DNA of 64,000 nucleotides. It comes from Actinocrinis sp035653575. GTDB taxonomy: Bacteria; Actinomycetota; Actinomycetes; Streptomycetales; Catenulisporaceae. A program made the translations under genes and the position numbers. Positions within the stretch are counted from its first letter, which is position 1. Every line of letters starts with the position of its first letter. Below, one piece after another: positions 6,913 to 15,599 of this stretch. The stretch covers positions 1 through 64,000 of the forward strand of contig NZ_DASRBQ010000056.1 in assembly GCF_035653575.1 (NCBI RefSeq). The letters are read 5' to 3'. The notes under the pieces are model-generated. The model ran no database searches, was not told the origin of the DNA, and worked only from the letters and a program-made list of their open reading frames with translations.

Positions 6913-8439
6913 ATGGCTGAGCGTCGCACGTACATCACCACCACGATCCCCTATGTCAACGCCCGCCCCCACCTCGGCTTCGCACTCGAACTGGTGCAGG
7001 CCGACGTACTCGCGCGACATGCCCGCCAACGTGGCGACCTGGTGCGCTCGCTTACCGGCACGGACGACAACTCGCTCAAGAACGTGTTGGCGGCGAAGGC
7101 TGAAGGCGTCGACGTGCGCGAGTTGGTGGACCGCAACGCGGACGCCTTCGCCGCGCTACGCGAACCGCTGGCGCTGTCCTTCGACGATTTCATCCGCACC
7201 AGCAGCGATCCGCGCCACCGTGGCGGAGTGGAACGGCTTTGGCGGCGCTGCGCCGCGGCGGGCGATCTCTATCGCAAGCATTATCAGGGCCTGTATTGCG
7301 TGGGCTGCGAGCAGTTCTACGCGCCCGAGGACCTCCCGGGCGGACGCTGCCCGGAGCACGACACCGAACCCCAGCTCGTCGCGGAGGAGAACTGGTTCTT
7401 CCGGCTCTCCCGGTACACCGAGGAACTCAGGCAGCTGATTATCAGCGGACGACTGCGCATCCAGCCCGGTTCCCGGCGCAACGAGGTCCTCGCCCTGATC
7501 GAGGGCGATCTGCATGACTTCTCGATCTCGCGCTCGCATGCCCGCGCGCACGGCTGGGGAATCACGGTACCCGGAGATCCGGAGCAGGTGATCTACGTGT
7601 GGTGGGATGCGCTGGGCAACTACGTCACCAGCCTCGGCTACGGCACCGACCACCCGGATTTCGCCTACTGGTGGGAAGGCAGCCGGCAGCGGATCCATCT
7701 GGTGGGCAAGGGAGTGATCCGCTTCCACGCGGTGTACTGGCCCGCGATGCTGCTCTCCGCCGGACTGCCGCTGCCCACCGACATCCTGGTGCACGACTAC
7801 TTGACGATCGACGGGAGGAAGATCAGCAAGTCCGGCACCGTGAGCGCCGATCCGGCGCGGCTGGTCGACCAGGTCGGGACCGACGCGGTGCGCTGGTGGC
7901 TGCTGCGCGACGTGCCGCGCGTGGGTGACGCCGACTTCACCGTGCAGCGTCTCGTCGATCGCGCCAACGGGGAACTGGCCGGCGGCATCGGCAACCTCGT
8001 GCACCGGACCGCCACCATGATCCATCGCTACCGGGGCGGTATCCCTCCGACCGGTGTGCTTACGGCGCCGGAGACGGAGCGACTGATCCGGGTGTGCGGC
8101 GAGGCGTCGCAGGCCATTGAGGCAGCACTTGACGAGTTCGACTTCCGGCAGGCCACGGCGGCGGTGCTCGGCATCGTGGAGGAGGCAAATCGCGCGATCG
8201 AGGCCACCCGGCCGTGGCAGCTGGCCAAGGCGGAACGCGACGACGATGCGGTTGCGGCCGAGCGACTCGACACAGTGCTCGGCGCGCTGCACCGCGCGTG
8301 CCTCAGCGTGGCGGCGCGCCTCGCGCCGTTCCTGCCTGACGCGGCTGGTCGTGTCAGCGCGCAATGTACGCCGGTCGATGGAGTGCTGCCCGAAAGCAGG
8401 CCGTTGTTTCCCCGCCTTGAAGCCAGGACCGGGATCTAG
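6913..8439 (+). CDS. metG: methionine--tRNA ligase
   Basis: This 508-aa class I synthetase charges tRNA-Met with methionine in the cytoplasm. The HIGH-type motif is at PYVNARPHLGF (H20), the zinc knuckle has C129, C132, C146 and H149, and the KMSKS loop is KISKS (303-307). The insertion pattern (YVWWDALGNYVTSLGYG, HLVGKGVIRFHAVYWPAML) and the anticodon domain (EANRAIEATRPWQLAK) are typical of MetRS. There is no C-terminal EMAP/tRNA-binding domain, as usual for actinobacterial MetRS of this length. ATG 6913 has GGAG eight bases upstream. The gene is preceded by a predicted Met-responsive attenuator. Whether it is the only MetRS of the genome or a second, stress-induced copy cannot be decided here. 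Confidence 0.95.
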   Translation: MAERRTYITTTIPYVNARPHLGFALELVQADVLARHARQRGDLVRSLTGTDDNSLKNVLAAKAEGVDVRELVDRNADAFAALREPLALSFDDFIRTSSDPRHRGGVERLWRRCAAAGDLYRKHYQGLYCVGCEQFYAPEDLPGGRCPEHDTEPQLVAEENWFFRLSRYTEELRQLIISGRLRIQPGSRRNEVLALIEGDLHDFSISRSHARAHGWGITVPGDPEQVIYVWWDALGNYVTSLGYGTDHPDFAYWWEGSRQRIHLVGKGVIRFHAVYWPAMLLSAGLPLPTDILVHDYLTIDGRKISKSGTVSADPARLVDQVGTDAVRWWLLRDVPRVGDADFTVQRLVDRANGELAGGIGNLVHRTATMIHRYRGGIPPTGVLTAPETERLIRVCGEASQAIEAALDEFDFRQATAAVLGIVEEANRAIEATRPWQLAKAERDDDAVAAERLDTVLGALHRACLSVAARLAPFLPDAAGRVSAQCTPVDGVLPESRPLFPRLEARTGI

Positions 8440-9020
8440 GTCGCGTACGCCCGCCCGCTCTTGGGGCGCCAGCCGGGCGGCGGATCCTCGCCTACGCGGC
8501 CGTCGACGGCCTCGCGCAACAGGTCGGCGTGGCCGGTGTGGCGGCCGTACTCCTCGATCAGGTCGCAGACCAGGCGGCGCAGGCTAGCGCGGCGACCGTC
8601 GGGCCAGGCGAGGTGGACCAGCTGATCGAGGCCGCCCTGGGCGAGGGCCGCGTCCAGCCGCGCGTGCGAGCGCTCGATCGCGCCGTCCCAGAGGCGGTAG
8701 AGCTGCTCCGGGGAGAGCCCGGTGGTGTCGAACGTGTACGACCAGTCGCCGCCGGCGTCCCAGCCGAGGGCGTCCCAGGGGGCGCCGAGCGGCGCTCCCG
8801 CCAGCTTGACCGTGAACATGACGTCCTCGCAGGCGGCCAGGTGCTTGAGCAGGCCGCCGAGGGTCAGCTCGGAGGCGCCGACGCGGGCGCTGAGGCCGGC
8901 GGTATCCAGGTCGTCGGCCTTCCACCGGAAGGTGGTGCGCAGCCGGTCGAGCGCGCCGATCAGCTGCTCGGCCTCGGTACCGGCGAGCGGCGGCTCCCAC
9001 GGAGTATCAAGATCGTTCAT
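8436..9020 (-). CDS. DinB/DUF664-type mycothiol transferase-like protein
   Basis: This 194-aa four-helix DinB-like protein belongs to the DUF664 group: DTPWEPPLAGTEAEQLIGALDRLRTTFRWKADDL, LLKHLAACEDVMF with the first metal-binding His, and a C-terminal LVCDLIEEYGRHTGHADLLRE carrying the other two His residues. Actinobacterial relatives are thought to transfer mycothiol to electrophiles or act as metal-dependent thiol S-transferases; the substrate is unknown. ATG 9020 is preferred; GTG codons up to 9050 are in frame, but no ribosome site favours any of them. Its stop overlaps the metG stop by four bases (convergent). Confidence 0.8.
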   Translation of the reverse strand: MNDLDTPWEPPLAGTEAEQLIGALDRLRTTFRWKADDLDTAGLSARVGASELTLGGLLKHLAACEDVMFTVKLAGAPLGAPWDALGWDAGGDWSYTFDTTGLSPEQLYRLWDGAIERSHARLDAALAQGGLDQLVHLAWPDGRRASLRRLVCDLIEEYGRHTGHADLLREAVDGRVGEDPPPGWRPKSGRAYAT

Positions 9021-9140
9021 GGGTTTCACGGTAACCGGGAGCACTGACACTTGGCTGGTGCGGCGGCGGGCCGTGCTCGGTAGGTTGTGAGCTTGACCGG
9101 CCGGCGCGACGGCTCAGCCCGCAAGTTTTCGGGGAATCCG

Positions 9141-11210
9141 GTGACTCATTCCGATCCGATCGAGGTTCACCCCGCCTGGCTGCCCGCCGAGGCGTTCCGG
9201 GCGCTCGGCTCGCGTCGCGTGCTGGTTCGCGGCGAGGGTCAGCTCATGGATACGGTCGCGGGCGAGGTAGAGCAGGCTTGCGCGCGGTACGGCGGGAGCT
9301 GGCGGCGCCAGCGGCAGGGCGAGGCCGGCGCGGATCTCGACGGCAGCCGGTACGAGCTGGTACTCGCGCTGACCAGGGCGCATCCGCTGCCGAGTGCGGC
9401 GGTCGGCGTCGTCGAACGCGGCACGCTCGGCGATGAGGGCTTCGCGCTCACCAGGCGCAACGGCGCCACTGCGGTCCTGGCCGACGAGCCGGCCGGGCTT
9501 CTCTATGGTCTGTTTCACGTGGCACGTCTCGGCGAGGCCGCGTTCGCCGACTCGCGTCCGGTGGAGCGGCACCTTCCGGCGACGCCGCTGCGGATGCTCG
9601 ACCACTGGGACAACATCGACGTGCACCCGGCGATGGGCCAGGTTGAGCGCGGCTATTCCGGCGGTTCGCTCTTCTGGGACGCCGGCGTCCTGCGCGATGA
9701 CCTGGTTCGGGTGCGGGCCTACGGCCGGTTGCTGGCCGCGTGCGGGATCAATCGCGTCGCGATCAACAACGTGAACGTACACGCCGCCGAGGCGCACCTG
9801 CTCACCGATCGGCTCGGCGATGCGATCGCGATCGCGGATGCCTTGCGTCCGTACGGGATCCGGGTGCACCTGTCGGTGAACTTCGCCTCGCCGATCGCGC
9901 TCGGCGGGCTGCCGACGGCCGATCCGCTGGACGCGCAGGTGCGCGCGTGGTGGGAGGAGACGACTCGGCGCGTGTACGAGTCGATCCCTGATTTCGGCGG
10001 CTACGTCGTAAAAGCCGACTCCGAAGGGCAGCCGGGCCCGTTCGCGTATGACCGCACCCACGCCGATGGCGCGAACCTGCTCGCGGACGCGCTGGCGCCG
10101 TTCGGCGGGATCGTGCACTGGCGGGCCTTCGTCTACAACCATCGGCAGGACTGGCGCGATCGCTCGACCGACCGGGCCCGCGCCGCCTACGACCACTTCG
10201 CGCCGCTGGACGGACAGTTCCGCGAGAACGCGATCCTCCAGGTGAAGTACGGACCGATGGACTTCCAGACCCGCGAGCCGGTTTCGCCGGTGATCGCGGC
10301 GATGCCGTCGACCCGCGTGGCGGTCGAGTTCCAGGTGACTCAGGAGTACACCGGTCAGCAGCGGCACGTGTGCTACCTCGGGCCGCTGTGGAGCGAGGTG
10401 CTCGGATTCCGGCCGTGGGGCGCGGAAGAGTCGACGGTCGCGCAGATCGCGGCGGCCTCCGGGGGCGGACTGGTCGCGGTGTCGAACGCGGGCGACGATC
10501 CGTTCTGGACCGGCCATCCGCTGGCTCAGGCCAACCTGTACGCCTTCGGCCGGCTCGCCTGGGATCCGGGGCTGGACCCGATCGCAGTGCTCGATGAATG
10601 GATCGACCTGACCTTCCAGCCCGCGGCGGGCGACGGCGGGGCGAAGCTGCGCGACACCCTGCACGCGATGATGGACGAGTCCTGGCACGTGTATGAGCAG
10701 TACACGGCGCCGCTCGGGGTCGGCTTTATGGTGCGCCCCGCGGACCACTACGGTCCGAGCGTCGACGGGTACGAATACACGCAGTGGGGCACCTATCACT
10801 TCGCCGACCGGGACGGCGTCGGCGTGGACCGCACTCAGGCGACCGGCACCGGGTTCACCAGCCAGTACCCGAAGCCCTCAGGCGAGATGTACGAGTCGCT
10901 GGAACAGTGCCCTGACGAGCTGCTGCTCTTCTTCCACCACGTCCCCTACACGCACGTGTTGCACAACGGATCCACCGTTATCCAGCACATCTACGACACG
11001 CATTTCGAGGGCGCGGAGCGCGCGGCCGAGATGCGGCGGGCGTGGGAGGAGGTCGAGCCCGGCGGTCTGATTACTCCGGCACTGTACGCGCGTGTGCGCG
11101 AAAGGCTTGACGAGCAGGTGCGTTGCGCGCAGGAATGGCGCGATCAGATCAACACGTACTTCTTCCGCAAGTCCGGCGTTCCCGACGAGCGCGGCCGGCG
11201 TATTTACTGA
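9141..11210 (+). CDS. aguA: alpha-glucuronidase, GH67
   Basis: This 689-aa enzyme removes 4-O-methyl-glucuronic acid from the non-reducing end of aldouronic acids released from glucuronoxylan. It shows the GH67 N-terminal (DEPAGLLYGLFHVARL), the core RMLDHWDNIDVHPAMGQVERGYSG, GINRVAINNVNV, and the catalytic candidates E295 (KADSEGQPGP, acid), D374 (KYGPMDFQ) and E396 (VEFQVTQEY). The C-terminal half includes HNGSTVIQHIYDTHFEGA, also typical. There is no signal peptide, so it acts in the cytoplasm on imported oligosaccharides. GTG 9141 fits the start of GH67 homologues; an in-frame GTG at 9087 is possible and neither has a clear ribosome site. It converges on the GH42 gene, overlapping it by seven bases, and completes the aldouronate locus. 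Confidence 0.95.
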   Translation: MTHSDPIEVHPAWLPAEAFRALGSRRVLVRGEGQLMDTVAGEVEQACARYGGSWRRQRQGEAGADLDGSRYELVLALTRAHPLPSAAVGVVERGTLGDEGFALTRRNGATAVLADEPAGLLYGLFHVARLGEAAFADSRPVERHLPATPLRMLDHWDNIDVHPAMGQVERGYSGGSLFWDAGVLRDDLVRVRAYGRLLAACGINRVAINNVNVHAAEAHLLTDRLGDAIAIADALRPYGIRVHLSVNFASPIALGGLPTADPLDAQVRAWWEETTRRVYESIPDFGGYVVKADSEGQPGPFAYDRTHADGANLLADALAPFGGIVHWRAFVYNHRQDWRDRSTDRARAAYDHFAPLDGQFRENAILQVKYGPMDFQTREPVSPVIAAMPSTRVAVEFQVTQEYTGQQRHVCYLGPLWSEVLGFRPWGAEESTVAQIAAASGGGLVAVSNAGDDPFWTGHPLAQANLYAFGRLAWDPGLDPIAVLDEWIDLTFQPAAGDGGAKLRDTLHAMMDESWHVYEQYTAPLGVGFMVRPADHYGPSVDGYEYTQWGTYHFADRDGVGVDRTQATGTGFTSQYPKPSGEMYESLEQCPDELLLFFHHVPYTHVLHNGSTVIQHIYDTHFEGAERAAEMRRAWEEVEPGGLITPALYARVRERLDEQVRCAQEWRDQINTYFFRKSGVPDERGRRIY

Positions 11211-13234
11211 GTGCGCAGAACGAGAACGGCCCGGGCATCGAGGGTTATACGCTGCCCGGCTCGGACCTGTGTCCCCGTCAGCAGGTCGGTGCCGGTGTGG
11301 CCGGCGGTGACCTCGACGGGCTCGTCGCGATGGTTGAGCAGGAAGAGAAACCGCGTGCCGTCGGGTGCGACCCGGAGCGTTGTTTCGAGGCCTGACACGT
11401 CCGGGTATCGCAGCGCGATGTCATGGTCGGCGAGTACCTGCCGCACGACCCAGGAGACGCCCTCTTGATCCAACCCGGCCGCGACGTACCAACCGTGGCC
11501 CGAGCCGAATCGATTACGTGTGACCGCAGGCGTTCCGGCGTAGAAGTCCGCCTGGTAGGTGCCGACAGTCTCAGCCCCCTGCGGGATGACCAGCTCGAAG
11601 AGGAGTCGGGCGTCGGCGTCGAGCCGGTCAGTTCCGGATTCGAGACGCACCGGGTTCACGAACTCGGGCTCGCGAGCGTCCCACTCGTCGATCCGGATGC
11701 CCATCAGCGGCCCGAGCGGGCCCGGCACGTCCATCAGGAACGCGTTGTCGTTCTCGTCTACGCGTCCGGATAGGAAGGTCGCCAGGACTGAGCCGCCACG
11801 CGTGGCCACTTCCTCCAGCCGCCGCGCCAGATCGCCCTTGAGCATGTGCAGCGCCGGAACGAGGACGACGTCGTAGCGGGACAGATCGGCGGTCGCCGGG
11901 ACCACGTCGACGTCCACGCCCGCCTGCCACAGCGCGGTGTAGTAGGCCAGCACGACCGGCTGATAGCGCACCAGGCGCGACGGGCCGTCCGAAATCTCCA
12001 GCGCCCACCAGCTGTCCCAGTCGAAGAGCATCGCGACGCAGGCCGGTGTGCGCGCGCCGAGCGTGCTGCCGCCGAGCCGTTGGAGTTGCGCGCCCAACTC
12101 GGCGACCTCGCGGAAGACGCGTGTGTCGGCGCGGCCCGCGTGGCCGATGACCGCGCCGTGGTACTTCTCGCTGGCACCGCGCGAGGCACGCAGCTGGAAG
12201 AACAGCACGCTGTCCGCTCCGTGCGCCACGGCCTGCCAGCTCCACAGCCGCATCACGCCCGGGCGTTTCACCGGGTTGATGTCCCGGCAGGCCGTGCAGC
12301 TGGGCGTCTGCTCCATGAGCCAGAACGGCTGGCCGTCCTTCAGGCCGCGCATCAGGTCGTGGGTGAACGCCATCCGCGCCTGCGAGGTGTCGTCCGGCGG
12401 GTAGTTGTCCCAGGACGCGAAGTCCAGGTGCGAGGCCCAGCGGTGGTAGTCGAGCGGCCGGTACATGCCCATGAAGTTCGTCGTCACGGGCAGATCAGGG
12501 CTCGATTCCCGGATCGCCGCCTTCTCGTCAAGGAAGTTGGCGAGCAAGGCGTCCGACATGAACCGCAGGTAGTCCAGCGTGATGCCTTGGAAGGCGGTGT
12601 GGTCCGGACCGCGCCAGTGCTCGGTCAGCGCGGAGGGCGGCTCGATCTCGTCCCAGTCGGTGAAGGTGTGCGACCAGAATGTCGTGTACCAGGCCGCGTT
12701 CAGCGCCTCCAGCGAGCCGTACTGCTTGCGCAGCCAGTCGCGGAATCCGGCGGCGCACAGCTCGCAGTAGCAGGCGCCGCCGTACTCGTTGCCGACGTGC
12801 CAGGCGACGACGGCCGGATTCCCGGCGTACCGCTGCGCGATGCGGCGAGCCAGTTCGCGCGAGAGGCGGCGGAAGACCGGAGAGCTCGGACACGCGTTGT
12901 GCCGCTGACCGTAGCGGTGCTTGCGTCCCTCGAAGTCCGTGCGCGTCACCTCCGGGTACGCACGGGCCAGCCAGGCGGGATGGGCGCCGGTCGCGGTGGC
13001 CAGGCAGACGTTGCGACCCTCGTCGGCGGCGCGCTGGACGATCCGGTCGAACATTGCGAAGTCGTACCGGTCCTCGGCCGGTTGTATCAGGGCCCAGTCG
13101 AAGACGCCGAGGGTGACGGTGTCGATCCTGGCGGCGTCAAAGAGCTGATAGTCCTGGGCCCAGACCTCCTCGGGCCACTGTTCCGGGTTGTAGTCCCCGC
13201 CGAATGCGACTTTCGAGACGGCGGGCAGGCTCAC
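11204..13234 (-). CDS. beta-galactosidase / alpha-L-arabinopyranosidase, GH42
   Basis: This 676-aa intracellular GH42 enzyme starts FGGDYNPEQWPEEVWAQD. It has the acid/base Glu in AWHVGNEYGG (E150), the metal or structural Cys cluster ACYCELC, and the nucleophile Glu in PFWLMEQTPS (E308). A trimerisation domain (VLVPALHMLKGDLARRLEEVATRGGSVL) and a C-terminal beta domain ending LLTGTQVRAGQRITLDARAVLVL follow. In a xylan operon it probably trims galactosyl or arabinopyranosyl side groups. GTG 13234 overlaps the TGA of the DUF624 gene (GTGA), so translation is coupled; this start also removes a long spurious upstream extension of the frame. It is the last gene of the seven-gene operon. Confidence 0.93.
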   Translation of the reverse strand: MSLPAVSKVAFGGDYNPEQWPEEVWAQDYQLFDAARIDTVTLGVFDWALIQPAEDRYDFAMFDRIVQRAADEGRNVCLATATGAHPAWLARAYPEVTRTDFEGRKHRYGQRHNACPSSPVFRRLSRELARRIAQRYAGNPAVVAWHVGNEYGGACYCELCAAGFRDWLRKQYGSLEALNAAWYTTFWSHTFTDWDEIEPPSALTEHWRGPDHTAFQGITLDYLRFMSDALLANFLDEKAAIRESSPDLPVTTNFMGMYRPLDYHRWASHLDFASWDNYPPDDTSQARMAFTHDLMRGLKDGQPFWLMEQTPSCTACRDINPVKRPGVMRLWSWQAVAHGADSVLFFQLRASRGASEKYHGAVIGHAGRADTRVFREVAELGAQLQRLGGSTLGARTPACVAMLFDWDSWWALEISDGPSRLVRYQPVVLAYYTALWQAGVDVDVVPATADLSRYDVVLVPALHMLKGDLARRLEEVATRGGSVLATFLSGRVDENDNAFLMDVPGPLGPLMGIRIDEWDAREPEFVNPVRLESGTDRLDADARLLFELVIPQGAETVGTYQADFYAGTPAVTRNRFGSGHGWYVAAGLDQEGVSWVVRQVLADHDIALRYPDVSGLETTLRVAPDGTRFLFLLNHRDEPVEVTAGHTGTDLLTGTQVRAGQRITLDARAVLVLRTQ

Positions 13235-13977
13235 GCGGCGAACTCCTCGGTGGCGCTGAACTCCTCGGCGGCGGTGAACTCCTCGGTGACCAGCGCGATC
13301 ATCGGCCGGCAGGTGCGCAGCAGGAAGGCCGCGAACCCGGCGCCGAGCAGCGCGAGCACCGCCTCGGAGGCGACCGCCACCAGGGCGGCCGCGCAGATCA
13401 GGAGGCAGAGATTGCCGAGCGTCACCGCCTTGGTGCGGCCGAGGAAGTAGGCGGCCAGCCGGGCGATGTCGATCGGGCGGAAGGCGAACAGCGAGGTGAT
13501 CACCAGCGCGTTGGCCATCCACAGGGTCGCGACGGTCGCGAAGGCGACCAGCAGCGCGGCCCACCAGCGTGGGATCCCCGCGGCCCGGGTGTGCGAAAGG
13601 TTCACCGCGAGCACGGCCATCAGTGCCAGCCACGGGATCCACACCCGCAGCACGCCGCCGGCGTTGAGCCGGTAGCCGCGCCAGAACTGCGCCGCGGGTT
13701 TCAGGTCGGTCAGATCGGGCTTGTGCTGGCGCAGCGCGAACAGGGCGGCGGACAGCGCGGGGCCGAGCGGGATCGCACACGCGACGGCGAGCGGTGCGTT
13801 GCTGGCGTCGCGATCCAGCAGCACCAGGGGGATCAGGCCAGGCAAGGTGGTCAGCAGCAGCAGCGACTCGATCGTCAGCAGGCTGTAGACGAGGGCGGCG
13901 ACGCGGGCGAGCGGCCCTTCCCCGAACTCGCGGCCAGCGGGGGAACTGGTCGCGGGGGCGGCAGTGTGGTCACTCAT
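13231..13977 (-). CDS. YesL-like (DUF624) membrane protein
   Basis: This 248-aa protein has five to six predicted membrane helices (VYSLLTIESLLLLTTLPGLIPLVLL, ACAIPLGPALSAALFAL, WIPWLALMAVLAV, LLVAFATVATLWMANALVI, AVTLGNLCLLICAAALVAVASEAVLALLGAGFAAF). The pattern QFWRGYRLNAGG after helix 2 is that of DUF624/YesL proteins, which recur in oligosaccharide ABC operons of Firmicutes and actinobacteria; their role is unknown. ATG 13977 has GGAG about seven bases upstream and overlaps the GH39 stop by eight bases; an in-frame ATG at 13992 is an alternative. The C-terminus carries three short repeats beginning EEF (13237-13290), absent from the conserved family core. Confidence 0.8.
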   Translation of the reverse strand: MSDHTAAPATSSPAGREFGEGPLARVAALVYSLLTIESLLLLTTLPGLIPLVLLDRDASNAPLAVACAIPLGPALSAALFALRQHKPDLTDLKPAAQFWRGYRLNAGGVLRVWIPWLALMAVLAVNLSHTRAAGIPRWWAALLVAFATVATLWMANALVITSLFAFRPIDIARLAAYFLGRTKAVTLGNLCLLICAAALVAVASEAVLALLGAGFAAFLLRTCRPMIALVTEEFTAAEEFSATEEFAA

Positions 13978-15553
13978 CGCCTGACTCCACATCGCTGTGC
14001 TCCTGCGTATCGGCGGGGAGGCCGAGCAGGCGCCGCTCGTCCCACCAGGGCGGGGTCTCGTCGGTCACGGCGCTGAGTTCGACCAGCGTGACCTCGTGCC
14101 GGTCGAGGGTGAGCCGGAGGTCGACGCGGCCTGCGTCGATGGGCAGGCTCCGGTGCGTGCGCACGGGTTCGGCGGCCTCGCGCAACGCGTCAAGCAGGCG
14201 CGGCGAGGGAGACGCCGGGCGGCCCATCTCGCACCACGCCGCCCAGGCGTTGCCCGCTTCCTCGCTCACCGAGGAACGAAGCAGGAACGCTGTTATCGGC
14301 CGTCGGTCCTCCCGGGAGTCAGCGCCCTGCGGCCCGATGGGGATCGAGAGCCGCAGGGCGTGACCGGCCGCCGGCTCCTGGCCGGTGGCGTCAACGGGAG
14401 CCCAGGCCAGCACCGCGATCCGGCCGTCCGCGTGCCGGGTGACCAGGTGGTCCTCGCCCCGGGCGAGGATCTGCTCGCCCATGCGGGCCATGAAGGCGTA
14501 CAGATGGTAGGTCGGCTTCTTGATCTGGCGATGGGTCAGCAGGCCGAAGCCGCCGTGGAACAGCGCGGTCGGGACGCCGGTCTCCTCGAACATGTCGCTG
14601 AACGTCCAGTAGGAGAAGGAGTCCACCAGCTCTCCGCCCGCGGCGAGCACCGGCGCGAGGTACGCGGCGTGGAACGCGGTGTCGTGCACAGGATTGTCCG
14701 GCCGGTAGGAGGAGTTGAACTCGGTGATGTGCACCGGCAGCTGCGCCAGCGCCGTATCGCGCAGATGCTGCCGTGGCGCGTCGAACTGCTCCAGCAGCGT
14801 GGAGGCCGGCTCAAGGGTCTGATGCACTCCGAACGGAACGTGTTGCGCCGGCCCCGAGGTGTAGGCGTGCCGGCTGACGAAGTCGACCGGCACCGAGCGG
14901 TCCGCGACGAACTCGGCGAAGGGCCGCAGCCAGTGGTCCGCGCCCGGGGATAGCGCCGGGCCGCCGACCTGGAGTGAGGCGTCCACGTCCTTGACGGCGT
15001 GCGCGGACACCTCGTACAGCCGGTGGTAGGCGTCCCGGTCGGCGTCCTGCCAGAAGTCTTTCAGGTTGGGCTCGTTCCACACCTCGATCGGCCAGCCGCG
15101 CACCTGGTCGAGTCCGTACCGGTCGACCAGGTGCGTCACCGTCGCGCGTACCAGGGCGGCCCATTCGCGGTGGTCGCTCGGCGGCGTGACATTGCCGCGC
15201 CACCAGAACACGGTCTGCGTTCCGGAGGCGAGGGCGGCCGGCATGAAGCCCAGTTCCACAAAGGGCTTGATGCCTAGATCGAGGTACGCGTCGATCACCT
15301 GGTCGACGTAGGTGAAGGCGTACCGCACGTGCCTCGAACCCTGATACTCGTAGGGCTGGTACACGCCGACGCCGTCGCTGAGCAGCCCGTGCCCGCGAAT
15401 GTGCCGGAACCCGATCTCCCGCTGGATCAGCGCGAGCGAGTCCTGGTAGTCGCGGCGCAGCGCGAGCTCGAACCGGCCGGTGCCGACGCAGTAGCGCCAG
15501 GCTTCGCTCAACCGTCCGGCTGCCTGCTGCGGGACGAGAATCGGGTTGGGCAC
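13970..15553 (-). CDS. beta-xylosidase, GH39
   Basis: This 527-aa GH39 enzyme hydrolyses xylo-oligosaccharides. The clan A signatures are present: acid/base Glu in PIEVWNEPNLKDFW (E161) and nucleophile Glu in PVHITEFNSSY (E278), close to the usual GH39 positions, then SYWTFSDMFEE and GGFGLLTHRQIKKPTYHLYAFM. The first residues FRHIRGHGLLSDGVGVYQ are also typical. There is no signal peptide. GTG 15553 is fixed by AAGGAG six bases upstream. It is 46 bp downstream of the binding-protein gene and overlaps the DUF624 gene, so it is an internal gene of the operon. Confidence 0.95.
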   Translation of the reverse strand: MPNPILVPQQAAGRLSEAWRYCVGTGRFELALRRDYQDSLALIQREIGFRHIRGHGLLSDGVGVYQPYEYQGSRHVRYAFTYVDQVIDAYLDLGIKPFVELGFMPAALASGTQTVFWWRGNVTPPSDHREWAALVRATVTHLVDRYGLDQVRGWPIEVWNEPNLKDFWQDADRDAYHRLYEVSAHAVKDVDASLQVGGPALSPGADHWLRPFAEFVADRSVPVDFVSRHAYTSGPAQHVPFGVHQTLEPASTLLEQFDAPRQHLRDTALAQLPVHITEFNSSYRPDNPVHDTAFHAAYLAPVLAAGGELVDSFSYWTFSDMFEETGVPTALFHGGFGLLTHRQIKKPTYHLYAFMARMGEQILARGEDHLVTRHADGRIAVLAWAPVDATGQEPAAGHALRLSIPIGPQGADSREDRRPITAFLLRSSVSEEAGNAWAAWCEMGRPASPSPRLLDALREAAEPVRTHRSLPIDAGRVDLRLTLDRHEVTLVELSAVTDETPPWWDERRLLGLPADTQEHSDVESGDE

Positions 15554-15599
15554 GATGCTCCTTCGCGGGCCGGGATGACTCAGTGCTTTGCTTCGCGGC

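Noticed and set aside
11204..13780. GH42 protein extended to 13780
   Set aside because: The first 180 residues are out of register with the DUF624 gene and lack GH42 similarity. GTG 13234 overlaps the preceding stop and begins the known GH42 motif.
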